NCBI GenBank assembly: GCA_050260415.1
Contig: JBLNCE010000087.1
Location: 1-24,644, forward strand
Direction: 5' to 3'
DNA length: 24,644 nt
From: JBLNCE01 sp050260415
Lineage (GTDB): Bacteria; Bacillota; UBA4882; JAAYXC01
Shown piece after piece: positions 14,066 to 21,951 of the stretch (positions are counted from its first letter, which is position 1; the number at the start of each line of letters is the position of its first letter). A program made the translations under genes and the position numbers. The notes below the pieces were generated by a model. That model did not search any database. It saw nothing but the letters and a program-made list of their open reading frames with translations, and was not told the DNA's origin.

Positions 14066-14599
14066 CTAATAGTTATCGCATTTCAGCTCGAAAAACGCCT
14101 TGGGATGCGCGCAGACCGGGCATTTTTCCGGGGCTTCGGCGCCGGAGTGGATGTAGCCGCAATTACGGCAATGCCACTGCCGCACTCCCGCCCGTTTGAA
14201 CACTTCGCCGGACCCCAGATTGCGCAAGAGATCCCGATAGCGCCGCTCGTGTTCGGCTTCCACCGCCGCCAGGCCGCGAAAGAGTTCCGCAATCGCGGAA
14301 AACCCTTCTTCCCGGGCTACGCTTTCAAAATCCTTGTACATGCTGGTCCATTCGTAGTTCTCGCCGGCGATGCCCTCCTTGAGATTGGCGATGGTGTCCC
14401 CGATACCGCCAAGGAGCTTCAGATGCAGCTTGGCATGTTCCTTTTCGTTATCGGCCGTCTCCTGGAAGATCGCGGCGATCTGTTCATAACCCTCGCGGCG
14501 GGCAACACTGGCAAAATAGGTATACTTGTTCCTGGCCTGTGATTCACCGGCAAAAGCTTGCTTTAGATTGGCCTCGGTCCTGCTTCCCTTGAGTTGCAT
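14066..14599 (-). CDS. rbr: Rubrerythrin
   Basis: The 177-residue diiron peroxidase reduces hydrogen peroxide in anaerobes. The diiron site shows as FAGESQARNKYTYFA, ETADNEKEHAKLH, GIAGENYEW and AAVEAEHERRYRDLL, four helices with the ExxH motifs in place. A C-terminal rubredoxin domain follows (CRNCGYIHSGAEAPEKCPVC). The start is ATG 14599 (MQLKGSRTEANL), with GGAGGGG about 11 bases upstream; the frame extends further up without support. It lies downstream of the MarR-type gene by about 120 bases and upstream of the rubredoxin-like gene, as an oxidative-stress group. Confidence 0.96.
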   Translation of the reverse strand: MQLKGSRTEANLKQAFAGESQARNKYTYFASVARREGYEQIAAIFQETADNEKEHAKLHLKLLGGIGDTIANLKEGIAGENYEWTSMYKDFESVAREEGFSAIAELFRGLAAVEAEHERRYRDLLRNLGSGEVFKRAGVRQWHCRNCGYIHSGAEAPEKCPVCAHPKAFFELKCDNY

Positions 14600-14720
14600 C
14601 GCTTCATATTCCCCTCCAGAATGTCTCATCAAAGCTCCTGTCCGTCCAGCCATAGGTCTGCCACAATCTCGGTTCCAATATCATTCATTCAGCCCTTCTC
14701 CCCCACACCCCACCCACACC

Positions 14721-15245
14721 CTAGACCTGCCTTGGCCCGCCTCCCAGGGAACGATAGAGGTCTTCCCCCGGGCAGTCCCTTTCGTGCTGCTTGCCGCAAC
14801 GCAGGCAGACCCGCTGAATCTCCTTCGGGCCGTGAAACGCGGCCGCCAAAAAGGCCTTTATTCCCCGGCACAGCATCTCCAGGTCAGCCGCCGAAAGACT
14901 GCCCAAGATCTGGTCCAACCGTCGATCTCCCATCTCCGTGACGGCCTTCAAGATACTCATGCCCTTTCCGGTTAGGGTCAGCCGGCGTTCCCGGCGGTCG
15001 ACCGCACCCTCCACCCTGGCGACCAGGTCTTTTTTGACCAGGCGGTCGACCAGTTTTGTCGCGGCCGCATTGCTGACCGCCAGCGCCTCGGCGATCGCGC
15101 CGAGGTTTGGCTGATCGTGCAGGGCGATGAAACGCAGCGCAAAGAACTGTACCGGCGATAATGAGTAACGTTGCGGGCTCGCCGCCATCAAGCCGTCGAT
15201 CGTCCTGGCAAACAGCCAGACCAAACGGAGGTTCTTCCCGGGCAC
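14721..15245 (-). CDS. MarR-family transcriptional regulator with C-terminal Cys cluster
   Basis: The 174-residue protein has a MarR-type winged helix-turn-helix: LSPVQFFALRFIA, then AIAEALAVSNAAATKLVDRL (recognition helix) and GAVDRRERRLTLT (wing). Residues about 147-161 add a cysteine-rich tail, VCLRCGKQHERDC, with three Cys and a His that could bind a metal or sense redox state. GTG 15245 has GAGGTG 7 bases upstream. An AT-rich near-palindrome lies just before the gene (15273-15289), suggesting self-control. Since rubrerythrin follows on the same strand, peroxide or oxygen sensing is a reasonable guess; this is inference from context. Confidence 0.85.
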   Translation of the reverse strand: MPGKNLRLVWLFARTIDGLMAASPQRYSLSPVQFFALRFIALHDQPNLGAIAEALAVSNAAATKLVDRLVKKDLVARVEGAVDRRERRLTLTGKGMSILKAVTEMGDRRLDQILGSLSAADLEMLCRGIKAFLAAAFHGPKEIQRVCLRCGKQHERDCPGEDLYRSLGGGPRQV

Positions 15246-15272
15246 CGCCTGACACCTCGTTTTTACTTTACT

Positions 15273-15289
15273 ATGTTAAATAATATCAT
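15273..15289. promoter_or_regulatory. Candidate MarR operator
   Basis: ATGTTA-AATAA-TATCAT is a near-perfect inverted repeat (5 of 6 half-site bases match) in an AT-rich island 28 bases upstream of the MarR-type start. MarR regulators commonly bind AT-rich palindromes overlapping their own promoter. Confidence 0.5.
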
Positions 15290-15395
15290 ATAGTCACCCT
15301 TCCGTCACGGTGGAATAATCAGCCAGGCGGACGCTCAAGACCTGTGATGCAAACTCACCACGCCGAGGGGCCGTATCGCGAGCTTTTGCTCTGAC

Positions 15396-15752
15396 TTACT
15401 TGGTCTTATCTCTTGGCGGAATTGCCGGCGGCAGGGCAAAGTCCTTCAATGCTTGCCAGAGTGAGCCCGCAGTGGAACCGCCTTTGGCCGGATCCTCGAC
15501 GGCGTCCGCATTCTTGGCCCTTGTCCGTTTATAGATCTGAGGCGCCAGCGTCAAAACCTCCGCCACGGCTGCCAGACCCTGTTCGACAGCCTCGCCGCTC
15601 AACTCCACCCTGGCCAGATCGGGCTCGATCAGGGACAAGCTCTCGACGTGCACCCTCCTTGACAATAGAAGCATGGCCAGGACCGCGTCGAGCCCCTCGG
15701 CCACATAAGCCGCCCGGTTAAATGAGTTCGCTTCATACTGGTCGTCAGGCAT
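15396..15752 (-). CDS. Hypothetical protein, 118 aa
   Basis: I do not recognise this protein. The start MPDDQYEANSFNRAAYVAEG has GGGGGATCAAG directly before it, a good ribosome binding site. The middle (RVHVESLSLIEPDLARVEL) looks like a strand pair, then come two helices and a basic tail ending PPRDKTK. It is cytoplasmic by composition and has no cysteine. It follows the polysaccharide deacetylase gene by 124 bases on the same strand, but phrase-like repeats fill that gap. Confidence 0.65.
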   Translation of the reverse strand: MPDDQYEANSFNRAAYVAEGLDAVLAMLLLSRRVHVESLSLIEPDLARVELSGEAVEQGLAAVAEVLTLAPQIYKRTRAKNADAVEDPAKGGSTAGSLWQALKDFALPPAIPPRDKTK

Positions 15753-15805
15753 CTTGATCCCCCTTCTACCATATGCGCGCAAAAGGGGGAGCGCCCGCGT
15801 CAAGC

Positions 15806-15875
15806 AACAGGCCAAAGTCCAAAAGTCAAAGGTCTCAGACCGGGGTCTTTTGACGCGTGGCTCTTGACTAACTAT
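15806..15875. repeat. Phrase-like repeat, AAAGTCCAAAAGTC type
   Basis: GGCCAAAGTCCAAAAGTCAA followed by AGGTCTCAGACCGGGGTCTT and then TTGACGCGTGGCTCTTGAC is built of AAAGTC/GGTCT-like units. The wording differs from the other blocks but the style, short irregular reiterations in an intergenic region, is the same. Confidence 0.45.
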
Positions 15876-15876
15876 C

Positions 15877-17112
15877 CTAGTAGTGAAGCAATTCCGTAAC
15901 CGGCACAATCTCCACCCCGGACGCCGCGAACTCAGGCAGGGCCGCCTTGAGCGCCGCGAGGGTATTGGGCCTGTTGGCATGGCAGATACCGATGGCGCTT
16001 CCGTGCTTTTTGGCCCGGTCGATCAACTGCCGCAGCAAGGCTCGAATCTCCTCGACCGAGGCCCCCTCGGGATCGAGGAAGTAGTCCCTTTCCGCAAAAC
16101 GCTCCCCGAGATGGCGCGCGACCTTACCCACCACCGATTTCTTGACGCGGGGATCAAAGGTGCGGCTGTCGAGGAAGAATAAACCCTTCTCTTTGAGGAT
16201 AGTTTGAATCTCGAGCATCAACGTTTCATCGGTCGTTCCCAGTGAACCCATATGGTTGTTGACGCCCACCGCTCCCGGGACGGAGCCCAGGTTCGCCTCC
16301 AATTGTGCTCTGATTTCCGCGCCCGTGGCGCCGGTCCGGATTACGCCCGGGCCGGGGTTTTGTTTGGTGTCCAGTGGTTCCAGAGGCAGGTGCAGGATCA
16401 CGGTACGGCCGGCGGAAGCCGCCTGCCTGGCGTAGGTTCTCGCATACGGTCCCAGCGGCAGGATGGCGAAGGTCAACTGGGCCGGCAGCGCGAGAAAATC
16501 CTCCGTGCCCCCCACGAAGCCTACATCATCGAGGACAATCGCCACGCGCGGGCGCGATGCCGAGTTTTGCCCGGTCTTGGCAGGTCTGCCCGTATCCGGC
16601 GGCCGGCCCTGCTTGGGAACGGCGGTCCGACGGAGCAGCCCAAGGGGGTTGGCGCGCCTGAGCGCGGCTTGGAGGCGTAGCTCCACCACCGCGTCCTTTC
16701 CCCGCAGGCGGACGTGCAAGCACAGCCAGCCGCCGAACGAACTCCACCGCGTGGACAGGATCAAGCCCTCGTGACGCGCCGCCACGCCGGCCAAAACCGC
16801 GGCCGCCCGCGCGAGCAACTCCCGGGCATCACCGTCCGCGGCTGTCGTCCAGATGAGCGGGGGATACCCGGTGCGGGGGGTCAGGGTCAGGCGGTCAAAG
16901 CCGGACGGGCGGGTCAGAACGAAACCTGCTTGACTCAGGGAGGACGATAACGCCCTGCCAAACTCCTCCGCGCCGCTTTTCCCGGCCGTCTCGAGGCGGC
17001 CGGCGGCCGCCGGCACGGGCGGGGCCGTCATCTCCGCCGCACTGGCGAAGAGAAAAACCGTGAACAAAAAGTACAGGGCGACGAACCGCCTCGTCTCCCG
17101 GTTCACGTCCAT
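15877..17112 (-). CDS. Divergent polysaccharide deacetylase (YibQ-type)
   Basis: The 411-residue protein has an N-terminal signal or anchor (FVALYFLFTVFLFASAAEM), a long variable region and a C-terminal barrel of the YibQ/divergent polysaccharide deacetylase family: AIVLDDVGFVGG, VILHLPLEP, GVNNHMGSLGT, LFFLDSRTF and IGICHANRPNT. These keep the metal-site and catalytic residues of the NodB superfamily in altered spacing. A role in trimming envelope glycans outside the cytoplasmic membrane is inferred. ATG 17112 overlaps the end of the MinJ-like gene by 10 bases, so it is the last gene of the division operon or closely coupled to it. Confidence 0.9.
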   Translation of the reverse strand: MDVNRETRRFVALYFLFTVFLFASAAEMTAPPVPAAAGRLETAGKSGAEEFGRALSSSLSQAGFVLTRPSGFDRLTLTPRTGYPPLIWTTAADGDARELLARAAAVLAGVAARHEGLILSTRWSSFGGWLCLHVRLRGKDAVVELRLQAALRRANPLGLLRRTAVPKQGRPPDTGRPAKTGQNSASRPRVAIVLDDVGFVGGTEDFLALPAQLTFAILPLGPYARTYARQAASAGRTVILHLPLEPLDTKQNPGPGVIRTGATGAEIRAQLEANLGSVPGAVGVNNHMGSLGTTDETLMLEIQTILKEKGLFFLDSRTFDPRVKKSVVGKVARHLGERFAERDYFLDPEGASVEEIRALLRQLIDRAKKHGSAIGICHANRPNTLAALKAALPEFAASGVEIVPVTELLHY

Positions 17113-18320
17113 GTCTCCCTCCGCCTCCCAAAAAACCGCCAGCGTCCCACATTGGCTTGCGCCGGTTCGTCGGGATCTGGCGCAAGGATCAATCCCAGCC
17201 GCCCGGTCTCGGCGCGAAGCTGATAACTACGGCCGTCATGCCAGGAACACGGCGCGACGACCAATGAAATCTCCCGTCCGGCCGTGTTAAGGCAGGCGTT
17301 GAATTCGGCCTTGCTCCGTACGGGCCGGCCGTCGACGCTGATTATCACTTCACCCGGACGCAGACCGGCCTTGGCGGCCAGGGTGCCCGGCAAGACGGAC
17401 AGCACCGCGACCCCCCCGGGAACTTGGCCAAAGGCTGGTTTGCCGCTGAGCTCATGCCGGCGCGCCAGATAAAGGACGAGTTCGTGTCCGGCCGGCGCGA
17501 ATATGGATGCCGCCCAGGCCAGGACCGGCACTCTTGCCGAAAGGAGGGCCAGGGCCAGCAGGGAACCGCTGTAAAGGCCCAATAGACCGGCGGTACGGTT
17601 TGCCTTGATGCGCGGGCCCGCGGTGAGCGCGAGGTCGCTGTAGCCGAGCGCGGCGGCCACGGATACGGGCGTGAAGACCAGGTCGAGCGAACCGGCAAGA
17701 CTGAGGGGGATCAAGGGCCACCAAGCGGGTACTCTCAGGTAGACCTCGCCATGACCGGCGCGCGCCATGACGACGGTCAGAACAATGAGCGGTATGGGCC
17801 AGACTTGTTGCAGCAGGAATCCTCCCACCGTCTTGCCCTTGTGTTTGATGTACACGGGCAGGGCTTGCCGGCCGCCAGCCACCGCTATGAGCGCGCTCTC
17901 GGTAAGGTGCAGGACCGCGATCAAGGCGAGCAAACCCGGAATGTGCAGCTTTGGCAGGCCGGTGATGAGCGAGGCCAGAGACAAGAGACCGCCCGCGTAA
18001 GCTAGGCAGAGATAGCGCAGGTCGATCAGCATGAGGAGGAGGGCGACGGGAAGGAGGAAGTTCAGTCCGCTGATATCGATCGTGATTCCCAGCGAGAGGA
18101 GGAGCATAGTGCCGGCGTATCCCGCCAGAACGCCAACGACGGTTGTCACGGTCAACTCTTTCCAGAACGGTGTCTGGGATTGACCGAGGACGCGGCGTTC
18201 GACAGCGCGCCGGCGCACGATCAAGAGGGCCGCGAGCAAGATGAAGGGAGGCAGGTGATACACGATCGCCCAGGGGAGCAAGTCGAAGATCAGACGGGCG
18301 ATCCTGGCCAGGAAGAACAT
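17103..18320 (-). CDS. Polytopic membrane protein with C-terminal PDZ domain (MinJ-like)
   Basis: The 405-residue protein has about eight hydrophobic segments (for example FDLLPWAIVYHLPPFILLAA and GLNFLLPVALLLMLIDLRYL) followed by a PDZ domain, VAVLSVLPGTLAAKAGLRPG with EVIISVDGRPV. In Bacillus subtilis ftsE, ftsX, ctpB and minJ (YvjD) are neighbours, and MinJ has this architecture and links the Min division-site system to the cell pole. The same order here supports the MinJ-like assignment, which is by synteny and domain plan. ATG 18320 has GGGAGGT 5-6 bases upstream; a frame 23 codons longer has no such site and would overlap the ctpA end. Confidence 0.8.
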   Translation of the reverse strand: MFFLARIARLIFDLLPWAIVYHLPPFILLAALLIVRRRAVERRVLGQSQTPFWKELTVTTVVGVLAGYAGTMLLLSLGITIDISGLNFLLPVALLLMLIDLRYLCLAYAGGLLSLASLITGLPKLHIPGLLALIAVLHLTESALIAVAGGRQALPVYIKHKGKTVGGFLLQQVWPIPLIVLTVVMARAGHGEVYLRVPAWWPLIPLSLAGSLDLVFTPVSVAAALGYSDLALTAGPRIKANRTAGLLGLYSGSLLALALLSARVPVLAWAASIFAPAGHELVLYLARRHELSGKPAFGQVPGGVAVLSVLPGTLAAKAGLRPGEVIISVDGRPVRSKAEFNACLNTAGREISLVVAPCSWHDGRSYQLRAETGRLGLILAPDPDEPAQANVGRWRFFGRRRETWT

Positions 18321-18339
18321 GCGGTACCTCCCGCCTGAA

Positions 18340-19587
18340 CTATGAGGCAGCGGCTGCGGGTTTTGCCGCGCGGGCTCGGAGAATCTCAAAGGCCCGGTCG
18401 CGTTGCATGCGCTCGAGGCGAAGCAACTCGTCGAGCTTGCCGCCCTGCATGGCCCGATCCATCACGCCGGGGATATCGACCTCTTCGTCGGGCTCGATGC
18501 CAATCTTGTTGATCGAACGCCCCCCGGCCGTCAGATATCTGGCCACCGTCACGGAAAGCGCGGCGCCGCGGCTCAAGGGTACGACTTCCTGCACGACCCC
18601 CTTGCCGAATGTCTTGGCCCCGACCAGAGTGGCCGCATGCCGATCCTTAAGGGCGCCGGCCACGATCTCGGCCGCGCTTGCGGACCACTGGTTGACGAGA
18701 AGCACCAGTGGATAATGTCTCCGTGTGGCTTGCGGCTCGGCCAGGAAGGGCTGGCGAATGCCGTTGCGCTTGAGCATGTACATCACGGTGCCGCCGTCCA
18801 GGAATTTGCTGGCGACGCCGATGGCGGCGTCAAGGAGCCCGCCCGGATTGTAGCGCAGGTCAAGGATGACGCCCTTCACCCGGGCAAGGTCCGCGGCCTG
18901 CAAGGCCTCCTCAAGCTCGGCCGTTGTTCGCTCGGAGAATTGTGACAGGGTGATAAAGGCGATCTTTCCCGCCTTGGCGTCGTTGACGATCTCCCATTCC
19001 ACGCTCGGCAACTTGATGTTGGCCCGGGTAATCTTGACATCCCAAGTCTTGGAGGCGGCACCCTTCTCGCCACGGATGATTGTCAGGCGCACGGCCGACC
19101 CGGCCGGTCCCCTGATGGCGGCCACCGCCTCGTCTACTGACATCTCTTTGGTCGGACGGCCGTTGATGGCCAGGATGCGATCCCCCCGGGTCAATCCGGC
19201 CGTCTCACCGGGTGAACCGCTCAGAGCCTTCATAATCAAAATGGTCTTGTCTTGCTCGTGATAGTTGAGGATAACGCCGATGCCGCCGAAGGTCCCGTTG
19301 GTCTGGACACGAAGCTCGCGGTACTCGGTCGGCGGTAGAAAGCGGGTATACGGATCACCCAATGATGCCAACATGCCGTCAATGGTGCCGGTACGAAGAT
19401 AAGCCCGAAAAAGGTCCGCCAGCGGCGCTGTTTCCACGTAGCGCATCTTCACATGGGCCATCACTTGGAGGGCTTGATCCAACTGGCTGTAGCGGGCGCT
19501 GGCCACCGCCATGAGCCCGGCCAGGCCGACCGCCAATAAGAGCAACAATCCCAGCACAATATGGAGTCTCGAAAAACGTCCTGCCAT
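18340..19587 (-). CDS. ctpA: S41 family carboxy-terminal processing protease (CtpA/CtpB)
   Basis: The 415-residue protease has an N-terminal membrane anchor (IVLGLLLLLAVGLAGLM), a PDZ domain (GIGVILNYHEQD, LTRGDRILAINGRPT) and the S41 core. GVILDLRYNPGGLLDAAIG leads to the catalytic Ser in NQWSASAAEIVAGAL and the catalytic Lys in VGAKTFGKGVVQEV. It acts outside the membrane, degrading or trimming proteins; in Bacillus CtpB works in sporulation signalling. ATG 19587 has AGGGGAG 7 bases upstream; the frame extends 21 codons further without support. It lies 20 bases before the MinJ-like gene and about 90 after ftsX. Confidence 0.95.
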   Translation of the reverse strand: MAGRFSRLHIVLGLLLLLAVGLAGLMAVASARYSQLDQALQVMAHVKMRYVETAPLADLFRAYLRTGTIDGMLASLGDPYTRFLPPTEYRELRVQTNGTFGGIGVILNYHEQDKTILIMKALSGSPGETAGLTRGDRILAINGRPTKEMSVDEAVAAIRGPAGSAVRLTIIRGEKGAASKTWDVKITRANIKLPSVEWEIVNDAKAGKIAFITLSQFSERTTAELEEALQAADLARVKGVILDLRYNPGGLLDAAIGVASKFLDGGTVMYMLKRNGIRQPFLAEPQATRRHYPLVLLVNQWSASAAEIVAGALKDRHAATLVGAKTFGKGVVQEVVPLSRGAALSVTVARYLTAGGRSINKIGIEPDEEVDIPGVMDRAMQGGKLDELLRLERMQRDRAFEILRARAAKPAAAAS

Positions 19588-19678
19588 AGTCCGCTCCCCT
19601 GTCTGGAAGACAGCGCACCTGGCTGCGCGGTCACTGAAGATCCGGGTCAATATTATTATGCAAGAAGCCCATCTAGAC

Positions 19679-20560
19679 CTAGTCCCGCAGGAACCTCTTG
19701 ACCGATAGCAAACTGCCGAAGATCCCGAAGAAAGCGCCGGCCGGGAAAAGGACGAGTATGAGCAGATTGTTGATGCGCGGCTCGGAAACGAGCGGGATTA
19801 CCGCGATATGGCTGAGGGATTTCGTTAGGAAATAATAGCTCTTGGACAAGAGCACGGTGGCCACGCCGGCGCCGATCAGTCCCAAGATCAACCCTTCCAA
19901 AACGAATGGCCAGCGTACAAACCAGTCCGTTGCCCCGACCAGCTTCATGATCTCGATCTCTCGCCGCCTGGCGAAGACGGTGAGCCGGACGGTATTGACC
20001 ACGATGTAAAGCACGCCCAGCGAGACGGCGAGGATGAGGGCGATCCCGACGACCCAGAGGACCTGGACCACCAGCAGCACCGTCCGGATAAAGTCGCGGT
20101 AAACAATCTCCTCCACACCCGGCAGGCCGTTGATCCTCCGTACGAGCTTGTCCACTTTGGCGCCGCGCTGCAGTTCCACCACGAGCATATCGGGGAGCGG
20201 GTTATCCCCCATGCCGGCAAAAAGCTCCGGCACGCCCCAGGTACGCTCCACGTCACGCGCCGCTGCTTCTTTGGAGACGTAACGGACGGCGCGCACGCCA
20301 TCCTCCCGGTAAGTACCGATCTCCGTCCGGAGCGCGATGGCCTCGTCCGGCGAGATATCCTTGGCCAGAAAAACACGCAACTGGATCTCGGCTTTCGCCC
20401 GCTCGCCAAGATAGTCGAGGTTTGTCACCAGCACCATGAAAACACCCATAATAATCAGCGAAACGGTGATGGTCGTGGCGGCGGCCAATACCATGAGCCC
20501 GTTCCGGCTGAGCCCGCGGCCCGCCTCACGGAGAAAATAACCGAAGGTCCTACCCCTCAA
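19679..20560 (-). CDS. ftsX: Cell division protein FtsX
   Basis: The 293-residue membrane protein has the FtsX layout: a cytoplasmic N-tail (RTFGYFLREAGRGLSRNG), one helix, a large extracytoplasmic domain (about residues 55-170), and three further helices, the FtsX permease block, with RRREIEIMKLVGATDWFV between the second and third. With FtsE it forms an ABC-like complex that activates peptidoglycan hydrolases at the septum. The start is TTG 20560, which overlaps the ftsE end by 11 bases; the homology begins right at this codon (RGRTFGYFLREA), so a later start is unlikely. Confidence 0.95.
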   Translation of the reverse strand: MRGRTFGYFLREAGRGLSRNGLMVLAAATTITVSLIIMGVFMVLVTNLDYLGERAKAEIQLRVFLAKDISPDEAIALRTEIGTYREDGVRAVRYVSKEAAARDVERTWGVPELFAGMGDNPLPDMLVVELQRGAKVDKLVRRINGLPGVEEIVYRDFIRTVLLVVQVLWVVGIALILAVSLGVLYIVVNTVRLTVFARRREIEIMKLVGATDWFVRWPFVLEGLILGLIGAGVATVLLSKSYYFLTKSLSHIAVIPLVSEPRINNLLILVLFPAGAFFGIFGSLLSVKRFLRD

Positions 20561-21236
20561 CCTCGTAGACCCCCTTCGGATCGTCGCGGATCACACGGCC
20601 GGCGTCCAGGCCGATTACCCGCCGGCGCATGCGGTTGACGATGTCCCGGTTGTGCGTGGCCATGACCACCGTCGTACCCCGCTTATTGATCTCCAGGAGC
20701 AGATCCATGATCCCCCAGGACGTGTCCGGGTCGAGATTGCCGGTCGGCTCGTCCGCCAAGAGCAGCAAGGGCCGGTTGACGATCGCCCGCGCCAGCGATA
20801 CGCGCTGCTGTTCGCCGCCGGATAATTCGGACGGCCGTAGATTGGCGCGGTCGGTCAGACCCACCAGTTCGAGCACCTGAGGCACCTGGCGTCTGATATC
20901 CCGCGGATTGCTCTCCGTGACCTCAAGGGCGAAGGCGATGTTTTCGAAGACGGTCTTGTTGGGCAACAGCTTGTAATCCTGGTAGATGACCCCGATATTC
21001 CGGCGGAAGTAGGGGATCTCCTTTGCCTTGAGCTGCTGCACGTTGCGTCGGCCCACGATGACCGTGCCTTCGGTAGGTAATTCCTTGCGGACGATCATCT
21101 TCATGAACGTGGATTTACCGGCACCGCTGGGACCCACCAGAAAGACGAATTCACCCTTGGTAATCGTGAGTGTTACATTGGCCAATGCAACTACGCCGTT
21201 GCCATAGACTTTGGACAGGTTGTGCATCTGGATCAA
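20550..21236 (-). CDS. ftsE: Cell division ATP-binding protein FtsE
   Basis: The 228-residue ATPase shows Walker A VGPSGAGKSTFMKMIV, Q-loop VIYQDYKLL, signature LSGGEQQRVSLARAIV, Walker B LLLADEPTGNLD and switch His ATHNRD. It starts at TTG 21236 with GGGAG 8 bases upstream (product MIQMHNLSKVYGNG); ATG 21227 is nine bases further in but too far from that site. It is the first gene of the ftsE-ftsX-ctpA-MinJ-like-YibQ run. Confidence 0.96.
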   Translation of the reverse strand: MIQMHNLSKVYGNGVVALANVTLTITKGEFVFLVGPSGAGKSTFMKMIVRKELPTEGTVIVGRRNVQQLKAKEIPYFRRNIGVIYQDYKLLPNKTVFENIAFALEVTESNPRDIRRQVPQVLELVGLTDRANLRPSELSGGEQQRVSLARAIVNRPLLLLADEPTGNLDPDTSWGIMDLLLEINKRGTTVVMATHNRDIVNRMRRRVIGLDAGRVIRDDPKGVYEVEG

Positions 21237-21416
21237 TTACGCCACTCCCGAGTTGAGTCCGATTTTGCGCCAATGCCGTGGAGCTTGTCCGAGAACCGCC
21301 GTGGCGGTCCATCTTTCGATGGTCAGCCAGTAATTCGACAGTTGCCGGTAAACTCCTCCCGGTATGGAGGGGGCAAATCCTTATCATTCTGGGCAAAATG
21401 GGCAGAAACCCATCTT

Positions 21417-21773
21417 TTATCCTGGCGTAACGGGCCGGCATCGGCATCGAAAATGGGTGCCCTCGGCCTTAATGCCATTCCGGATGAAAGGCGTCACCGT
21501 CAAGAGCCGGAAGTCAAGCCGCAAATACTCCTTCATCAGATTGACCTTCTGCAGTTCAAAGATCGCCACCCTTCTCAGCACCGGTCCGATCGTCAGGATT
21601 TCCCCCGGCGCCCCCACGCCCAGACTTCCGCTCTCCAGCGCGCTAAGTGTCGCGGGCTCCACCTGGTCGTAGCCGAAGGACAAGTGAAGCATGTGACCGC
21701 TGCCAAGCGCTTTCAAGGTCTCGACGACCCAGTCGTTCTCGACCAGCAGTTCCAAGACTACCGTGTCGGCCAC
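21417..21773 (-). CDS. Hypothetical protein, 118 aa
   Basis: I do not recognise the family. GTG 21773 has GGGAGGG 6 bases upstream. The product begins VADTVVLELLVENDWVVETL, looks like a small alpha/beta protein (LHLSFGYDQVEP, GEILTIGPVLRR), has no membrane segment and ends with two Cys (FRCRCRPVTPG). It sits between the ugpC terminator and ftsE. A longer frame continues upstream but there it is only the antisense of ugpC. A weak hairpin (ATGGG/CCCAT followed by TTT) overlaps its 3' end. Confidence 0.65.
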   Translation of the reverse strand: MADTVVLELLVENDWVVETLKALGSGHMLHLSFGYDQVEPATLSALESGSLGVGAPGEILTIGPVLRRVAIFELQKVNLMKEYLRLDFRLLTVTPFIRNGIKAEGTHFRCRCRPVTPG

Positions 21774-21880
21774 AGTGTTCCCTCCCTTCGCCGCGTTTCT
21801 ATATCTTATGGCGGAGGAAGCCGCGGGTTCGTCTCCTTTTTGTGACAATGGCACTTTAGTTCCAGCCCCCCACACCGGCG

Positions 21881-21919
21881 TAAAAGAAGACGCGCGCCGG
21901 TTGCCCGCCGGCGCGCGTC
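21881..21919 (-). terminator. Intrinsic terminator of ugpC
   Basis: On the minus strand GACGCGCGCCGG pairs perfectly over 12 bp with CCGGCGCGCGTC around a 7-base loop, followed by TTCTTTTA. It lies about 35 bases after the ugpC stop. Confidence 0.92.
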
Positions 21920-21951
21920 CGCATCCCGTGTAAGGCGTATGCCTCGAGAAC

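Noticed and set aside
21237..21416. GNRA hairpin (CCATC-GAAA-GATGG) upstream of ftsE as part of a riboswitch
   Set aside because: The flanks do not match any class I know, and the hairpin alone is common.
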